Source: Croceicoccus bisphenolivorans
Lineage (GTDB): Bacteria; Pseudomonadota; Alphaproteobacteria; Sphingomonadales; Sphingomonadaceae
Assembly: GCF_001634625.1 (NCBI RefSeq)
Contig: NZ_LRSE01000008.1
Coordinates: forward strand, 62,001-126,000
DNA length: 64,000 nucleotides
Direction: 5' to 3'
Position 1 is the stretch's first letter. Each line of letters opens with the position of its first letter. This document shows positions 27,380 to 36,562 of the stretch, piece after piece. A program made the translations under genes and the position numbers. The notes below the pieces were generated by a model. It searched no databases. It was not told the DNA's origin and saw only the letters and a program-made list of their open reading frames with translations.

Positions 27380-27544
27380 TCAATCTTCTTTCTCGTCAGC
27401 GGCGAAGGCATACAACACTGCCCAACCGATCGCTTCAGCGACCAAGATGGCGATAGCCGCTGTGGTTTCACCGAGCAGCCACAAGGCCAAGGCCAAGACC
27501 CCACCGAGAACCAGTGTACTCGCGGCAGGGCTCAACTTCTTCAC
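27380..27544 (-). CDS. small two-helix membrane protein coupled to nth
   Basis: A 54-residue protein beginning at a GTG that overlaps the nth stop (GTGA). It has two hydrophobic helices (LVLGGVLALALWLLGETT and AAIAILVAEAIGWAVLYAF) and an acidic end (DEKED). The four-base overlap implies translational coupling with endonuclease III. No family recognised. A longer reading through nth would only add out-of-frame residues. Confidence 0.6.
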   Translation of the reverse strand: MKKLSPAASTLVLGGVLALALWLLGETTAAIAILVAEAIGWAVLYAFAADEKED

Positions 27545-28194
27545 ACCCGCCCCTTCGGCTTCTCCAGCACCTTCTTCCTGAACCCGCACAAATCCACCAC
27601 CGGACAGCGCCAGCACTCCGGCGTCCTTGCCTTGCACACATAGCGTCCGTGCAGGATCAGCCAGTGATGCGCGCCCAGCCGGAACGGGGCGGGCACGCGT
27701 TTTTCCAGCTTCGCCTCGACCTGTTCGGGCGTCTTGCCCTTGGCCAGACCGGTACGGTTGCCGACGCGGAAGATGTGGGTGTCGACCGCGAAAGTCTCCT
27801 GCCCGAACCAGCAGTTCAGCACCACGTTCGCCGTCTTGCGCCCCACACCGGGCAGCTTGACCAGTTCCTCGCGGCTGTCCGGCACTTCACCGCCATATTC
27901 GTCGACCAGCAACTGGCTAAGCGCGATGACGTTCTTCGCCTTGGAATTGAACAGGCCGATGGTCTTGATGTGCTCGCGCAGCCCCTCCTCGCCCAGATCG
28001 AGCATCTGCTGCGGCGTCTGCACCTTGGCGAACAGCGCGCGGGTCGCCTTGTTCACGCCAACGTCGGTCGCCTGCGCCGACAAGGCCACCGCGACGACAA
28101 GCTGGTAGGCATTGCCATATTCCAGCTCGGTCTGCGGATCGGGATTGTCCTCCGCCAGCAGGCGAAAGAATTCGAAGATCTGGTCCTTGGTCAT
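27541..28194 (-). CDS. nth: endonuclease III
   Basis: DNA glycosylase/AP lyase that removes oxidised pyrimidines. The protein has 217 residues. The helix-hairpin-helix is VKLPGVGRKTANVVL with catalytic Lys, the catalytic Asp is in FAVDTHIFRVGNR, and the 4Fe-4S loop is CKARTPECWRCPVVDLC (C-x7-C-x2-C-x5-C). The start codon sits at the edge of a 13-base tandem repeat that supplies several ATGs; ATG at 28194 is the closest to family N-termini. It is possibly co-transcribed with dapB, 39 bases upstream. Confidence 0.95.
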   Translation of the reverse strand: MTKDQIFEFFRLLAEDNPDPQTELEYGNAYQLVVAVALSAQATDVGVNKATRALFAKVQTPQQMLDLGEEGLREHIKTIGLFNSKAKNVIALSQLLVDEYGGEVPDSREELVKLPGVGRKTANVVLNCWFGQETFAVDTHIFRVGNRTGLAKGKTPEQVEAKLEKRVPAPFRLGAHHWLILHGRYVCKARTPECWRCPVVDLCGFRKKVLEKPKGRV

Positions 28195-28228
28195 CGCCTT
28201 GGGGTCATTGCCTTGGGGTCATCGCCTG
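28190..28228 (-). repeat. 13-base tandem repeat between dapB and nth
   Basis: On the minus strand ATGACCCCAAGGC is repeated, about two full units plus a partial one that contains the nth start (ATGACCAAGG). Each unit carries an ATG and an AAGG that can act as the ribosome-binding site for the next. Confidence 0.7.
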
Positions 28229-28233
28229 ATGGA

Positions 28234-28965
28234 TCAAAGACCCAAGACTTGCGGCATCGTGTAGCGCCCGGCGGGCTTGCCGATCAGCCAGCCCAGCCCC
28301 TTTACCGCGCCGCGCGCGAAGATCGCTCGGTTTTCGGCCAGATGCGTCAGCGCCAGCCGTTCCTCCGGCCCCGCGAAATAGACGGTGTGCTCGCCCGCAA
28401 CCGTACCGCCGCGCAACGATGCAAAGCCGATTGCCCCGTCGGCGCGACTGCCGGTGATGCCGTCGCGCCCGCGTTCGGAATGGGCGGCAAGCTCGATGCC
28501 CCGCCCTTCCGCCGCCGCTTCGCCCAGCAGCAGCGCCGTGCCCGATGGCGCGTCGACCTTCATGCGGTGGTGCATCTCCACCACCTCGATATCCCAGTCG
28601 TCGCCCAGCCGCGAAGCCGCTTCGCGCACCAGATGCGCCAGCATGGTGACGCCGAGCGAGGTATTGCCGGTCTGCAGCACCGCGATACCGGCCGCCGCGC
28701 GGTCGATCGCCTCGTGATTCTCCGGCTCCAGCCCCGTCGTGCCGACCAGCACCGGAATGCCCGCCGCAATGGCCGCATCCAGCGTCGCCTGAAGCGCGGC
28801 GGGGGCGGAGAAATCGACCAGAGCATCGCTTTTCGCCGCCAGCTCGGCCACGTCACCGTGTCCGCGATCGACGCCGCCAGCGACTTCGTGCCCGCCATCG
28901 CGGATCGCCGCTGCCAGCGCGTGTCCCATGCGTCCTTCCGATCCGACGATCCCGATCCGTGCCAT
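28234..28965 (-). CDS. dapB: 4-hydroxy-tetrahydrodipicolinate reductase
   Basis: NAD(P)H-dependent enzyme of the diaminopimelate/lysine pathway. The protein has 243 residues, slightly short for the family but complete. The dinucleotide loop is IGIVGSEGRMGHAL, the middle motif is LVGTTGL, and the catalytic/substrate signature is EMHHRMKVDAPSGTALLLG. Contains FASLRGGTVAGEHTVYF near the end. It is divergent from the sirtuin gene. Confidence 0.95.
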   Translation of the reverse strand: MARIGIVGSEGRMGHALAAAIRDGGHEVAGGVDRGHGDVAELAAKSDALVDFSAPAALQATLDAAIAAGIPVLVGTTGLEPENHEAIDRAAAGIAVLQTGNTSLGVTMLAHLVREAASRLGDDWDIEVVEMHHRMKVDAPSGTALLLGEAAAEGRGIELAAHSERGRDGITGSRADGAIGFASLRGGTVAGEHTVYFAGPEERLALTHLAENRAIFARGAVKGLGWLIGKPAGRYTMPQVLGL

Positions 28966-29017
28966 ATCCGTCTATCCGTGCCTTTACCCTGACTTGAGGG
29001 CGTGCTTCATGGGGGAC

Positions 29018-29743
29018 ATGACAGCCAGGCGCAACGAAATCCGCAACATCGTGATCCTGACCGGCGCGGGGGTTTCCGCAGAGAGCGGGATCGACACTTT
29101 CCGCGATGGCGGCGGCCTGTGGGAACAGCACCGCGTGGAGGATGTCGCCACGCCCGAAGCCTTCGTCCGCGATCCCGAGCTCGTCCTGCGGTTCTACGAC
29201 ATGCGGCGCGAAGCGATCCAGACCAAGCAGCCCAACGCCGCGCACGATGCGCTGGCAAGGCTGGACCGGGAGTGGGATGCCAAAACGGGCGGCGAACTGC
29301 TCATCGTTACCCAGAACGTGGACGACCTGCACGAACGCGCGGGGGCACAACGCGTGCTCCACATGCATGGCGAACACCTCAACGCGTGGTGCACCGCCTG
29401 CGACATACGTAGCCGGTGGACCGGCACGCTGATCGACCGTCCCGGCTGCCCCCAATGCGGCGAAAAGGCGCTGCGGCCCGACGTCGTCTGGTTCGGCGAA
29501 ATGCCGTACCGCATGGACGAGATTTTCGCCGCCTTGCGCAATGCGGACCTGTTCGTTTCCATCGGCACGTCGGGCGCGGTCTATCCAGCGGCGGGCTTCG
29601 TGCAGAACGCCAACGACCTTGGCGCGCGGACGCTGGAACTGAACCTTGAACGCAGCCAGGGCTCCCACTGGTTCGACGAGACGCGGCTCGGCCCTGCCGG
29701 AACCATCGTGCCGCAATGGGTGGACGAGATGCTGGAGGGCTGA
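29018..29743 (+). CDS. cobB: NAD-dependent protein deacylase, Sir2 family class III
   Basis: Removes acyl groups from lysines using NAD+. The protein has 241 residues. NAD-binding motifs are LTGAGVSAESGIDTFR and TQNVDDLHERAG; catalytic His117 is in LHMHGEH; a zinc site is formed by Cys125, 128, 144 and 147. Tyr60 and Arg63 in RFYDMRRE match the class III pair that binds succinyl or malonyl groups, so desuccinylase/demalonylase activity is plausible. The ATG at 29018 has GGGGGAC upstream; an ATG three codons earlier is possible. Confidence 0.92.
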   Translation: MTARRNEIRNIVILTGAGVSAESGIDTFRDGGGLWEQHRVEDVATPEAFVRDPELVLRFYDMRREAIQTKQPNAAHDALARLDREWDAKTGGELLIVTQNVDDLHERAGAQRVLHMHGEHLNAWCTACDIRSRWTGTLIDRPGCPQCGEKALRPDVVWFGEMPYRMDEIFAALRNADLFVSIGTSGAVYPAAGFVQNANDLGARTLELNLERSQGSHWFDETRLGPAGTIVPQWVDEMLEG

Positions 29744-29878
29744 TCGCAAGAGCCGGGGCTGAGGCCGGGGCCGGGGTTGCGGTTGCTGCGCTGCAGCATT
29801 AAAGGCTCCGGCGTGATTCGCCCTGCACCCACCAACTGCGACACGCCTGCGCTCTCCAGCGAAGCGCCTGCCGTGCCG

Positions 29879-30220
29879 ATGCAGACCCCCGTCCGCGCGC
29901 TGGCGCGGGCGTTGTGGGTGCTGGTGGTGTTCGCCCTGCTGGCATTGTCGCTGTCCTCCACCCGGCTTAGCGCAAACGATGCGCGTGACAACGCGAAGCC
30001 GGCGATTTCGCAACAGGATTGCGTGGTCGCTCCGTCGCGGACGGAATCGTCGGCGCGCCTTGCTCCGTTACCCAAGTGGACAGGCCGCGGGCCGGTGCGC
30101 CATGTCTCCATCCTCGTCCCGCTGGACGACGGGGAGCCTGCCACCCTGCTGTTGCCGGCATCGCCCCTGCGGCCTGCCGAACACGTTCGCCCGCCCCTGC
30201 GCGCACCGCCCTTCGCCTGA
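29879..30220 (+). CDS. hypothetical single-pass protein
   Basis: A 113-residue frame with one hydrophobic segment (ALWVLVVFALLALSLSS) near the N-terminus and a Pro/Arg-rich tail. It lies between the sirtuin gene and the next small gene. No family recognised, and GC-rich composition alone can leave such a frame open; support is weak. Confidence 0.35.
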   Translation: MQTPVRALARALWVLVVFALLALSLSSTRLSANDARDNAKPAISQQDCVVAPSRTESSARLAPLPKWTGRGPVRHVSILVPLDDGEPATLLLPASPLRPAEHVRPPLRAPPFA

Positions 30221-30276
30221 GCAACCACTGGCCGGAACCGATCCGGCCTTTCGCGTTTCTCAGCAAGGATAACCCC

Positions 30277-30576
30277 ATGAAAGACATGAAGGAGGCCCAT
30301 GCTTTGGGCCCCGACCGCGTGCGCGCGGAAGAACTGCTCGCGCGGTATGCAGGCCTGACCGAAGGCGAGCGGGCCGAACTGGTCATGCTGTTCAGGAAGA
30401 AACTATCGGCAATGGATGTGGCGATGATCGCCAGCGCCGACGATCTCGCCCCCGGCTATCGCCAGTTGAAAGCCGACCATCTCGAAAGGGTGACCCCGCG
30501 CGACTTCGTGAACGTCGCGCTGATGGTGGTGGCGCTGGCAGGGCCGGTGCTTGCCATCGCCTACTGGTACAGCTGA
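30277..30576 (+). CDS. hypothetical protein with C-terminal membrane helix
   Basis: A 99-residue protein: a soluble helical part (RVRAEELLARYAGLTEGERA) and a C-terminal membrane segment (ALMVVALAGPVLAIAYW), which suggests a tail-anchored inner-membrane protein. AAGGAT eight bases upstream of the ATG supports the start; the frame remains open upstream, but the extension looks non-coding. Function unknown. Confidence 0.65.
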   Translation: MKDMKEAHALGPDRVRAEELLARYAGLTEGERAELVMLFRKKLSAMDVAMIASADDLAPGYRQLKADHLERVTPRDFVNVALMVVALAGPVLAIAYWYS

Positions 30577-30655
30577 CCCGAAATGCGCCAGGCGGGCGGA
30601 CGGAGTCGCTCTTGCCGCTCGCCTGGTCTAATGTCCGTTCGTTCGAAACGGGGGC

Positions 30656-31189
30656 ATGATGATGCAGAGTTCTGTTCGCTGGATCGTGACGGGGATTGCT
30701 GCTGCATGTGCGGTTTTGCCGTCCGGCCTTTCGGCGCAAGCCGGCTATGATGTCACCGAAGCACCCACGCCAGATGACAGCGCGAGGCGGGTCGTGAACA
30801 AGCTCTACCTCGATCTGTCAGGCATCCTGCGGCCCGGACACAAGGGACAGCCGGACAACCCGCTCTGGCCGCAACACCTGTCGCGGCGGACCGAAGCGTT
30901 GCTGAACCGGCTGGAAGCGCGCGAAGGCAGCCGCGTCTTCGATTACGACTGGCTTTGCCAGTGCACGAAGGACGAGAAATTCCGCGTTCCCGTCAGGATC
31001 ATGGTGGAGGACAGCACGGATAAGAAAGCGCGACTGCGGGTAGGCATGCGCTTTCCCGGCGGCGACGTGCGGCACGTGACGCTGACCATGGTGTACGAGG
31101 ACGGCTGGAAGATCGACGACATCCGTAACGAACGGGTGCGCGATTTCAGAACGGAGATCGATCACGCGATCACACGGCTGTCGCGTTAA
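30656..31189 (+). CDS. secreted hypothetical protein, DUF3828-like
   Basis: Protein of 177 residues with a Sec signal peptide ending near LSAQA. The mature protein has the outline of DUF3828-like periplasmic proteins: VVNKLYLDLSG early, DYDWLCQCTKD in the middle, and a C-terminal YEDGWKIDDIRNERV strand-helix. Function unknown. Three consecutive ATGs open the gene. Confidence 0.62.
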   Translation: MMMQSSVRWIVTGIAAACAVLPSGLSAQAGYDVTEAPTPDDSARRVVNKLYLDLSGILRPGHKGQPDNPLWPQHLSRRTEALLNRLEAREGSRVFDYDWLCQCTKDEKFRVPVRIMVEDSTDKKARLRVGMRFPGGDVRHVTLTMVYEDGWKIDDIRNERVRDFRTEIDHAITRLSR

Positions 31190-31343
31190 GACCTGCCGCG
31201 TTACACGCTGTCCGAAACCTCTGTCCTACACGGCGGCGCATGGTCAATATGCGCGCCGCTCTTTCGCAATCGTTGAATATCGCAGCCCCGCCTCATCGAA
31301 GGGGCCGGCGCGCGGGTAAAGTGTAACCCGTCGCCCCCACGCA

Positions 31344-31378
31344 AAACCCCGCGCAAACGCGTGGTTTGCGCGGGGTTT
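31344..31378 (-). terminator. strong terminator between convergent genes (maeB side)
   Basis: A perfect 14-bp stem, AAACCCCGCGCAAA / TTTGCGCGGGGTTT, with a 7-base loop; TTTT follows on the minus strand. It is downstream of maeB and can also stop plus-strand transcripts. A smaller GGTGAC/GTCACC hairpin lies at 31385-31401. Confidence 0.85.
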
Positions 31379-31426
31379 GTCACGGGTGACAGGGTGTCAC
31401 CTTTGTAACCCGAAAGTGGCTTTCGA

Positions 31427-33697
31427 TCAGCCCACGACTTCGGCAGCGGCCAGCACCGCCAGTGTCAGCACGTCAGGCGCAATGGAAGTCATCGGAGCGA
31501 TCTGCACCGGCTTTTCCATGCCGATCAGCATCGGACCGATCGTGCTGGCCCCCGCCAGTTCGCGCAGCAGCTTGGCCGACAGGTTCGCAGACTGCAGCCC
31601 CGGCATGATCAGCACGTTGGCCGGTGCCGACAGGCGGCTGAACGGATAGAGCTTCATCACCGTGGGGTTCAGCGCGGCATCGGGCGCCATCTCGCCCTCG
31701 TACTCGAAATCCACGCCTTCCTCGTCAAGGATTTGAACCGCTTCGCGCAGATTTTCCAGCCAGCGTCCCGCCGGATTACCGAACGTGGAATAGGACAGGA
31801 AAGCAACACGCGGTTCGTGGCCCAGCCGCCGTGCGACCTTGGCCGTTTCTTTAGCGATATGGGCCAGCATCTTCGCGTCGGGACGCTCGTTGATGGTCGT
31901 GTCGGCCAGGAACACGGTGTAGTTCTTGCCCACCATCAGGTGAACGCCGAAGGCCACTTCATCCGGCTTGGGATGAAGGACGAGGCTGATTTCCTTCATC
32001 GTCTGCGCGAACGGACGGGTCAGGCCCGAAATCAGCGCATCGCCCTTGTCCAGCGCCAGCAGGAGCGAGGCAAAGACGTTGCGGTCCTGGTTGACCATGC
32101 GGCGCACGTCACGTTCGGTATGGCCGCGGCGCTGCAAACGCTTGTACAGATAGTCGACCATTTCCGGGACATATGTGGAATCGGCAGAGTTCTGGATCTC
32201 GAAGCTGTCGATATCCTCTACCGCCAGTTCACGCAGCTTCTGCTTCACCTTCTCGGTCCGGCCGACAAGGATCGGCTCGCCATAACCGAAATCGCGGAAC
32301 TGGATCGCGGCGCGCAGCACGACGTCCTCTTCCGCTTCGGCAAAGACGACGCGCTTGGGATTGGCCTTCGCCCGTTCGTAAACGCTGGTCAGCGCCGAAG
32401 TCGTCGGGTTCAGCCGCGCCTTCAGCTTCAGCTTGTACTCTTCCAGATCGGCAATCGGCGCCTTCGCAACGCCCGAATCCATCGCCGCCTTGGCAACAGC
32501 GGACGAAACGACTTCCATCAGGCGCGGATCGAACGGCGCGGGGATGATGTAGTCGCGCCCGAACTGGTGGTTCACACCATAGGCCACGGCCACTTCCTCC
32601 GGCACGCGTTCGCGCGCCAAAGCGGCGATTGCCTGTGCGGCGGCAACTTTCATCTCCTCGTTGATCGCCGTCGCCTGAACGTCGAGCGCGCCGCGGAAGA
32701 TGAAGGGGAAGCCAAGCACGTTGTTGACCTGGTTCGGATAGTCCGATCGGCCGGTCGCGATGATCGCGTCGGGGCGAACGGCATGGGCATCGTCAGGCGT
32801 GATTTCCGGCGTGGGGTTGGCCATCGCGAAGATGATCGGCTGGTCCGCCATGCCCTTCACCCACTCCGGCTTCAGCGCACCTGCGGCTGACAGGCCAAGG
32901 AAGACGTCGGCACCGTGCAGCGCCTCTTCAAGGCTGCGCGCATCGGTCTGCACCGCATGGGCGCTCTTCCACTGGTCCACATTGTCGCGGCCCGGATAGA
33001 TCGGGCCGGAACGGTCGCAGACGATCACGTTTTCGTGCCGCACGCCCAGCGCCTTGATCAGCGCGGTGCAGGCCAGCGCCGATGCGCCGGCCCCGTTCAC
33101 CACCATCCGGATGTCTTCCATCTTGCGGCCGGTGAGGTGGCATGCATTGATAAGACCCGCCGCCGCGATGATCGCGGTGCCGTGCTGGTCATCGTGCATG
33201 ACCGGAATGTTCATCTTGTCGCGCAGCGCCTGCTCGATGATGAAGCATTCGGGGGCGGCAATGTCTTCCAGATTGATGCCGCCGAAGCTCGGCTCCATCA
33301 GCGCAACGGCGTTGATGAAGGCTTCGGGATCTTCGGTATCAAGCTCGATATCGATGGAATCGACGTCGGCGAACCGCTTGAAGAGGACCGACTTGCCCTC
33401 CATCACCGGCTTCGACGCCAGTGCACCGAGATTGCCGAGACCGAGGATGGCCGTGCCGTTCGAAATGACGGCGACGAGGTTCGAACGCGCGGTGTACTTC
33501 GCTGCATTGGCGGGATCGGCGGCTATCGCCTCCACCGGGGCAGCCACGCCGGGCGAATAGGCAAGCGAGAGATCGCGCTGCGTCGCCATCGGCTTGGATG
33601 CGATGATCTCGATCTTACCGGGGCGGATAGTCTCGTGGTAAAAGAGCGCCTCACGCTCCGTGAACGTCACTTTGGACTTGCTGTCCTCATCTGCCAA
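31427..33697 (-). CDS. maeB: NADP-dependent malic enzyme with phosphotransacetylase-like domain
   Basis: Oxidatively decarboxylates malate to pyruvate, supplying NADPH and pyruvate. The protein has 756 residues. The malic enzyme part (about 1-430) shows SLAYSPGVAAP, PVMEGKSVLFKRFADVDSID, catalytic MHDDQHGTAI and the NADP motif VVNGAGASALACTAL. The C-terminal part (about 440-756) resembles phosphate acetyltransferase (VVFAEAEEDVVLRAA, EILVGR-type strand, VHLMVGKNYTVFLAD) but is usually regulatory, responding to acetyl-CoA. It is a single gene with a strong terminator. Confidence 0.95.
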   Translation of the reverse strand: MADEDSKSKVTFTEREALFYHETIRPGKIEIIASKPMATQRDLSLAYSPGVAAPVEAIAADPANAAKYTARSNLVAVISNGTAILGLGNLGALASKPVMEGKSVLFKRFADVDSIDIELDTEDPEAFINAVALMEPSFGGINLEDIAAPECFIIEQALRDKMNIPVMHDDQHGTAIIAAAGLINACHLTGRKMEDIRMVVNGAGASALACTALIKALGVRHENVIVCDRSGPIYPGRDNVDQWKSAHAVQTDARSLEEALHGADVFLGLSAAGALKPEWVKGMADQPIIFAMANPTPEITPDDAHAVRPDAIIATGRSDYPNQVNNVLGFPFIFRGALDVQATAINEEMKVAAAQAIAALARERVPEEVAVAYGVNHQFGRDYIIPAPFDPRLMEVVSSAVAKAAMDSGVAKAPIADLEEYKLKLKARLNPTTSALTSVYERAKANPKRVVFAEAEEDVVLRAAIQFRDFGYGEPILVGRTEKVKQKLRELAVEDIDSFEIQNSADSTYVPEMVDYLYKRLQRRGHTERDVRRMVNQDRNVFASLLLALDKGDALISGLTRPFAQTMKEISLVLHPKPDEVAFGVHLMVGKNYTVFLADTTINERPDAKMLAHIAKETAKVARRLGHEPRVAFLSYSTFGNPAGRWLENLREAVQILDEEGVDFEYEGEMAPDAALNPTVMKLYPFSRLSAPANVLIMPGLQSANLSAKLLRELAGASTIGPMLIGMEKPVQIAPMTSIAPDVLTLAVLAAAEVVG

Positions 33698-33836
33698 ATG
33701 GGCCTCCCATACGCAATCTGGTCAAATCATCCCGCTATCAGGGCCTATAGCGTCATCTCGGACAATGGATAGGCCCGTCTGACCGATCTTTGCGCATCGG
33801 GGACAATGATGTGCGGCCGCTTGGCCGAATCGGGCA

Positions 33837-36503
33837 GTGCTGGCTAACCCCCTCGCCATGGCTGGCGGCTCCACCCCGATGATGCAGCAGTACTTCGCGC
33901 TGAAGGAACAGGCGGGCGATTGCCTGCTGTTCTATCGCATGGGCGACTTCTTCGAACTGTTCTTCGAAGATGCAAAAAAGGCGGCAGGCGTGCTGGATAT
34001 CGCGCTGACATCGCGGGGCGAAAACGATGGGGAGCCGGTTCCGATGTGCGGCGTGCCCGTCCATTCGGCGGACAGCTATCTCGCTCGCCTGATTCGCGCC
34101 GGATGCCGGGTTGCCATCGCCGAACAGGTGGAAACCCCGGCAGAGGCGAAGGAACGCGCACGGAGCGAAGGCCGCGCGTCGAAAGCGCTGGTGCGGCGCG
34201 ACATCGTCCGTTTCGTGACCGCGGGCACGCTGACAGAGGATACCCTGCTCGAATCGCGGCGCGCCAACGTGCTGGCGGCGCTCGCTCCCTTGCGGGACGA
34301 GGTGGGGATTGCCGCGATCGACATCTCGACCGGCGAGATGGCACTCGAATGCGTGGCCCCCGAAGGGATCGCCGCGGCCTTGTCGCGCATCGGCCCTGCC
34401 GAAGTGGTCGTGCCGGAAAGCTGGCCCGAAGACATGGGCACCCTGCCCGAAGGCAGCATCGAACGCCCGCGCACGGCCTTTGCCAGTGACGAGGGCGAGG
34501 CGAAGCTGAAGGCGATCCACGGCGTCGCTACGCTGGACGCCTTTGGTGATTTCGGACGGGCGCACCTTGCCGCTGCCGGCGGGCTGATCGCCTATCTCGA
34601 ACATGTCGGGCGCGGCGACTTGCCGCTGATCCTGCCGCCCCGGATACGCGAAGCCGGCGGGCACCTTGCCATGGACGAGGCGACGCGCAGCAGCCTTGAA
34701 GTCACGCTGTCGGCCAGCGGCACGCGCAAGGGCAGCCTGATCGATTGCATCGACCGCTGCCTGACCGGCGCGGGCGCTCGGATGCTGGCAGAAGACCTGT
34801 CCGCCCCGCTGGCAGATGCAGGGGCGATCCGGGAACGGCTGGAAGCGGTCGGGTGGCTGTATGACGATGCCCTGCTTCGCGAAGACCTGCGCCGTGCCTT
34901 GCGCGCCCTGCCCGATGTCGGCCGTGCGCTGGGGCGGATCGTTGCCGGGCGCGGCTCTCCGCGCGATCTGGGCCAATTGCGCGACGGGTTGGGCGAAGCG
35001 CGGATGTTGCACGAAACGCTGCAACGTATCGAGGGTCTGCCCGCCCTGTGCCAACGCCTTCTGCCGCTGCTTGCCGGGCATGGCGCTCTGGTCGAGTTGC
35101 TGACCCGCTCCCTTGTCCCCGCGCCGCCGACGGAACGCGGCTCCGGCGGATACATCGCGGAAGGGTACGACGCGGCGCTGGACGAGTTGCGCACGATTGC
35201 GAAAAACGGACGGCGCGCTGTCGCCGCGCTGGAAGCGAAGTACCGCGACGAGACCGGCATCGCCACGCTGAAGATCAAGCACAACGGCGTGCTGGGCTAT
35301 TTCATCGAAGTGCCCGCCCGCCATGCCGACAAGCTGATGGAGGCGGACAGCGGGTTCACCCATCGGCAGACGATGAAGGACGCGGTGCGCTTCAACGCGC
35401 TTGCCCTGCACGAAGAGGCAAGCCGCATTGCGGAAGCCGGCGGACGATCGCTCGCCGCAGAGGAAGCGCACTTCGAGGAACTGGTCGGACATGCCATCGC
35501 AGCCAGGGAAGCTATCGCCGCCACGGCACAGGCGCTGGCCCGCATCGACGTAACCGCAGGACAGGCCGAACGTGCAGCAGAGGGCGGCTGGGTGCTGCCC
35601 GAGATACGCGAAGATACCACCCTTGCCGTGATCGGCGGGCGACATCCCGTGGTCGAGCAGGCGCTGGCGGCGGGCGGCGAGCGCTTCGTCGCCAACGACT
35701 GCACCTTGGCGCAACAGGACCGGCTATGGCTGATCGGCGGCCCCAACATGGGCGGCAAGTCGACCTTCCTGCGCCAGAACGCGCTTATCGTCCTGCTGGC
35801 GCAAGCCGGCGGCTTCGTACCCGCACAGTCCGCCCGCATCGGCATCGTCGACCGCCTGTTCAGCCGTGTCGGCGCATCGGACAACCTTGCGCGCGGTCGC
35901 TCGACCTTCATGGTGGAGATGGTGGAAACCGCCGCCATCCTTTCGCAGGCAAGCGACCGCAGTTTCGTCATCCTTGACGAGGTGGGCCGCGGGACCAGCA
36001 CTTACGACGGGCTGGCACTCGCATGGGCAGTTGCCGAATCGGTGCACGAAACCGTGCGCTGCCGCTGCCTGTTCGCGACGCACTACCACGAGCTTTCGCG
36101 CCTTGCCGAAACATGCGACGCGCTGTCGCTGCACCATGCCCGCGCGCGCGAATGGAAGGGGGAACTCGTCCTCCTCCACGAACTGGCGGAGGGGCCGGCC
36201 GATCGCAGTTACGGGCTGGCCGTGGCGCGCCTCGCAGGGCTTCCCGGCCCTGTTATCAAGCGGGCGAAGACGATCCTCGACAAGCTGGAGAAAGGCCGCG
36301 CCGAAACCGGCGGACTGGGCGCTGGGCTTGGCGACCTACCCCTGTTCGCCGCCGCGGCAGAGGCAGAGGAGGAGCAATGCGACACGCTTCGCGAAGCGCT
36401 TCGCGAAGCGCTGCGCGATCTCGACGTCGATGCGCTTTCCCCGCGAGAGGCGCTGGAAAAGCTCTACGAGTTGAAGCGAGAGGCAGGACAGGGCGCCGAC
36501 TGA
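33837..36503 (+). CDS. mutS: DNA mismatch repair protein MutS
   Basis: Recognises mismatches and recruits MutL. The protein has 888 residues. Domain I begins TPMMQQYFALKEQAGDCLLF and has the mismatch-reading Phe-X-Glu in RMGDFFELFFEDA. The ATPase has Walker A IGGPNMGGKSTFLRQNA, Walker B VILDEVGRGTSTYDG and the signature ARGRSTFMVEM. The start may be GTG at 33837 or ATG at 33858; both lack a strong ribosome-binding site. An in-frame repeat LREALREALRDL occurs near the C-terminus. It is divergent from maeB. Confidence 0.95.
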   Translation: MLANPLAMAGGSTPMMQQYFALKEQAGDCLLFYRMGDFFELFFEDAKKAAGVLDIALTSRGENDGEPVPMCGVPVHSADSYLARLIRAGCRVAIAEQVETPAEAKERARSEGRASKALVRRDIVRFVTAGTLTEDTLLESRRANVLAALAPLRDEVGIAAIDISTGEMALECVAPEGIAAALSRIGPAEVVVPESWPEDMGTLPEGSIERPRTAFASDEGEAKLKAIHGVATLDAFGDFGRAHLAAAGGLIAYLEHVGRGDLPLILPPRIREAGGHLAMDEATRSSLEVTLSASGTRKGSLIDCIDRCLTGAGARMLAEDLSAPLADAGAIRERLEAVGWLYDDALLREDLRRALRALPDVGRALGRIVAGRGSPRDLGQLRDGLGEARMLHETLQRIEGLPALCQRLLPLLAGHGALVELLTRSLVPAPPTERGSGGYIAEGYDAALDELRTIAKNGRRAVAALEAKYRDETGIATLKIKHNGVLGYFIEVPARHADKLMEADSGFTHRQTMKDAVRFNALALHEEASRIAEAGGRSLAAEEAHFEELVGHAIAAREAIAATAQALARIDVTAGQAERAAEGGWVLPEIREDTTLAVIGGRHPVVEQALAAGGERFVANDCTLAQQDRLWLIGGPNMGGKSTFLRQNALIVLLAQAGGFVPAQSARIGIVDRLFSRVGASDNLARGRSTFMVEMVETAAILSQASDRSFVILDEVGRGTSTYDGLALAWAVAESVHETVRCRCLFATHYHELSRLAETCDALSLHHARAREWKGELVLLHELAEGPADRSYGLAVARLAGLPGPVIKRAKTILDKLEKGRAETGGLGAGLGDLPLFAAAAEAEEEQCDTLREALREALRDLDVDALSPREALEKLYELKREAGQGAD

Positions 36504-36562
36504 ACGAGGGGCAGTCCGGCCTTTGCGGAACCAGCCGCCCGCCCGCCTGTTGTTCCGACAAG

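Noticed and set aside
27514-28992. 492-codon open frame antisense to nth and dapB
   Set aside because: It covers two well-supported genes on the other strand and has no family features.
33753-35714. 653-codon open frame antisense to mutS
   Set aside because: GC-rich codon use leaves the opposite strand open; the product is Arg/His/Gln-rich with no family, while mutS motifs are complete.
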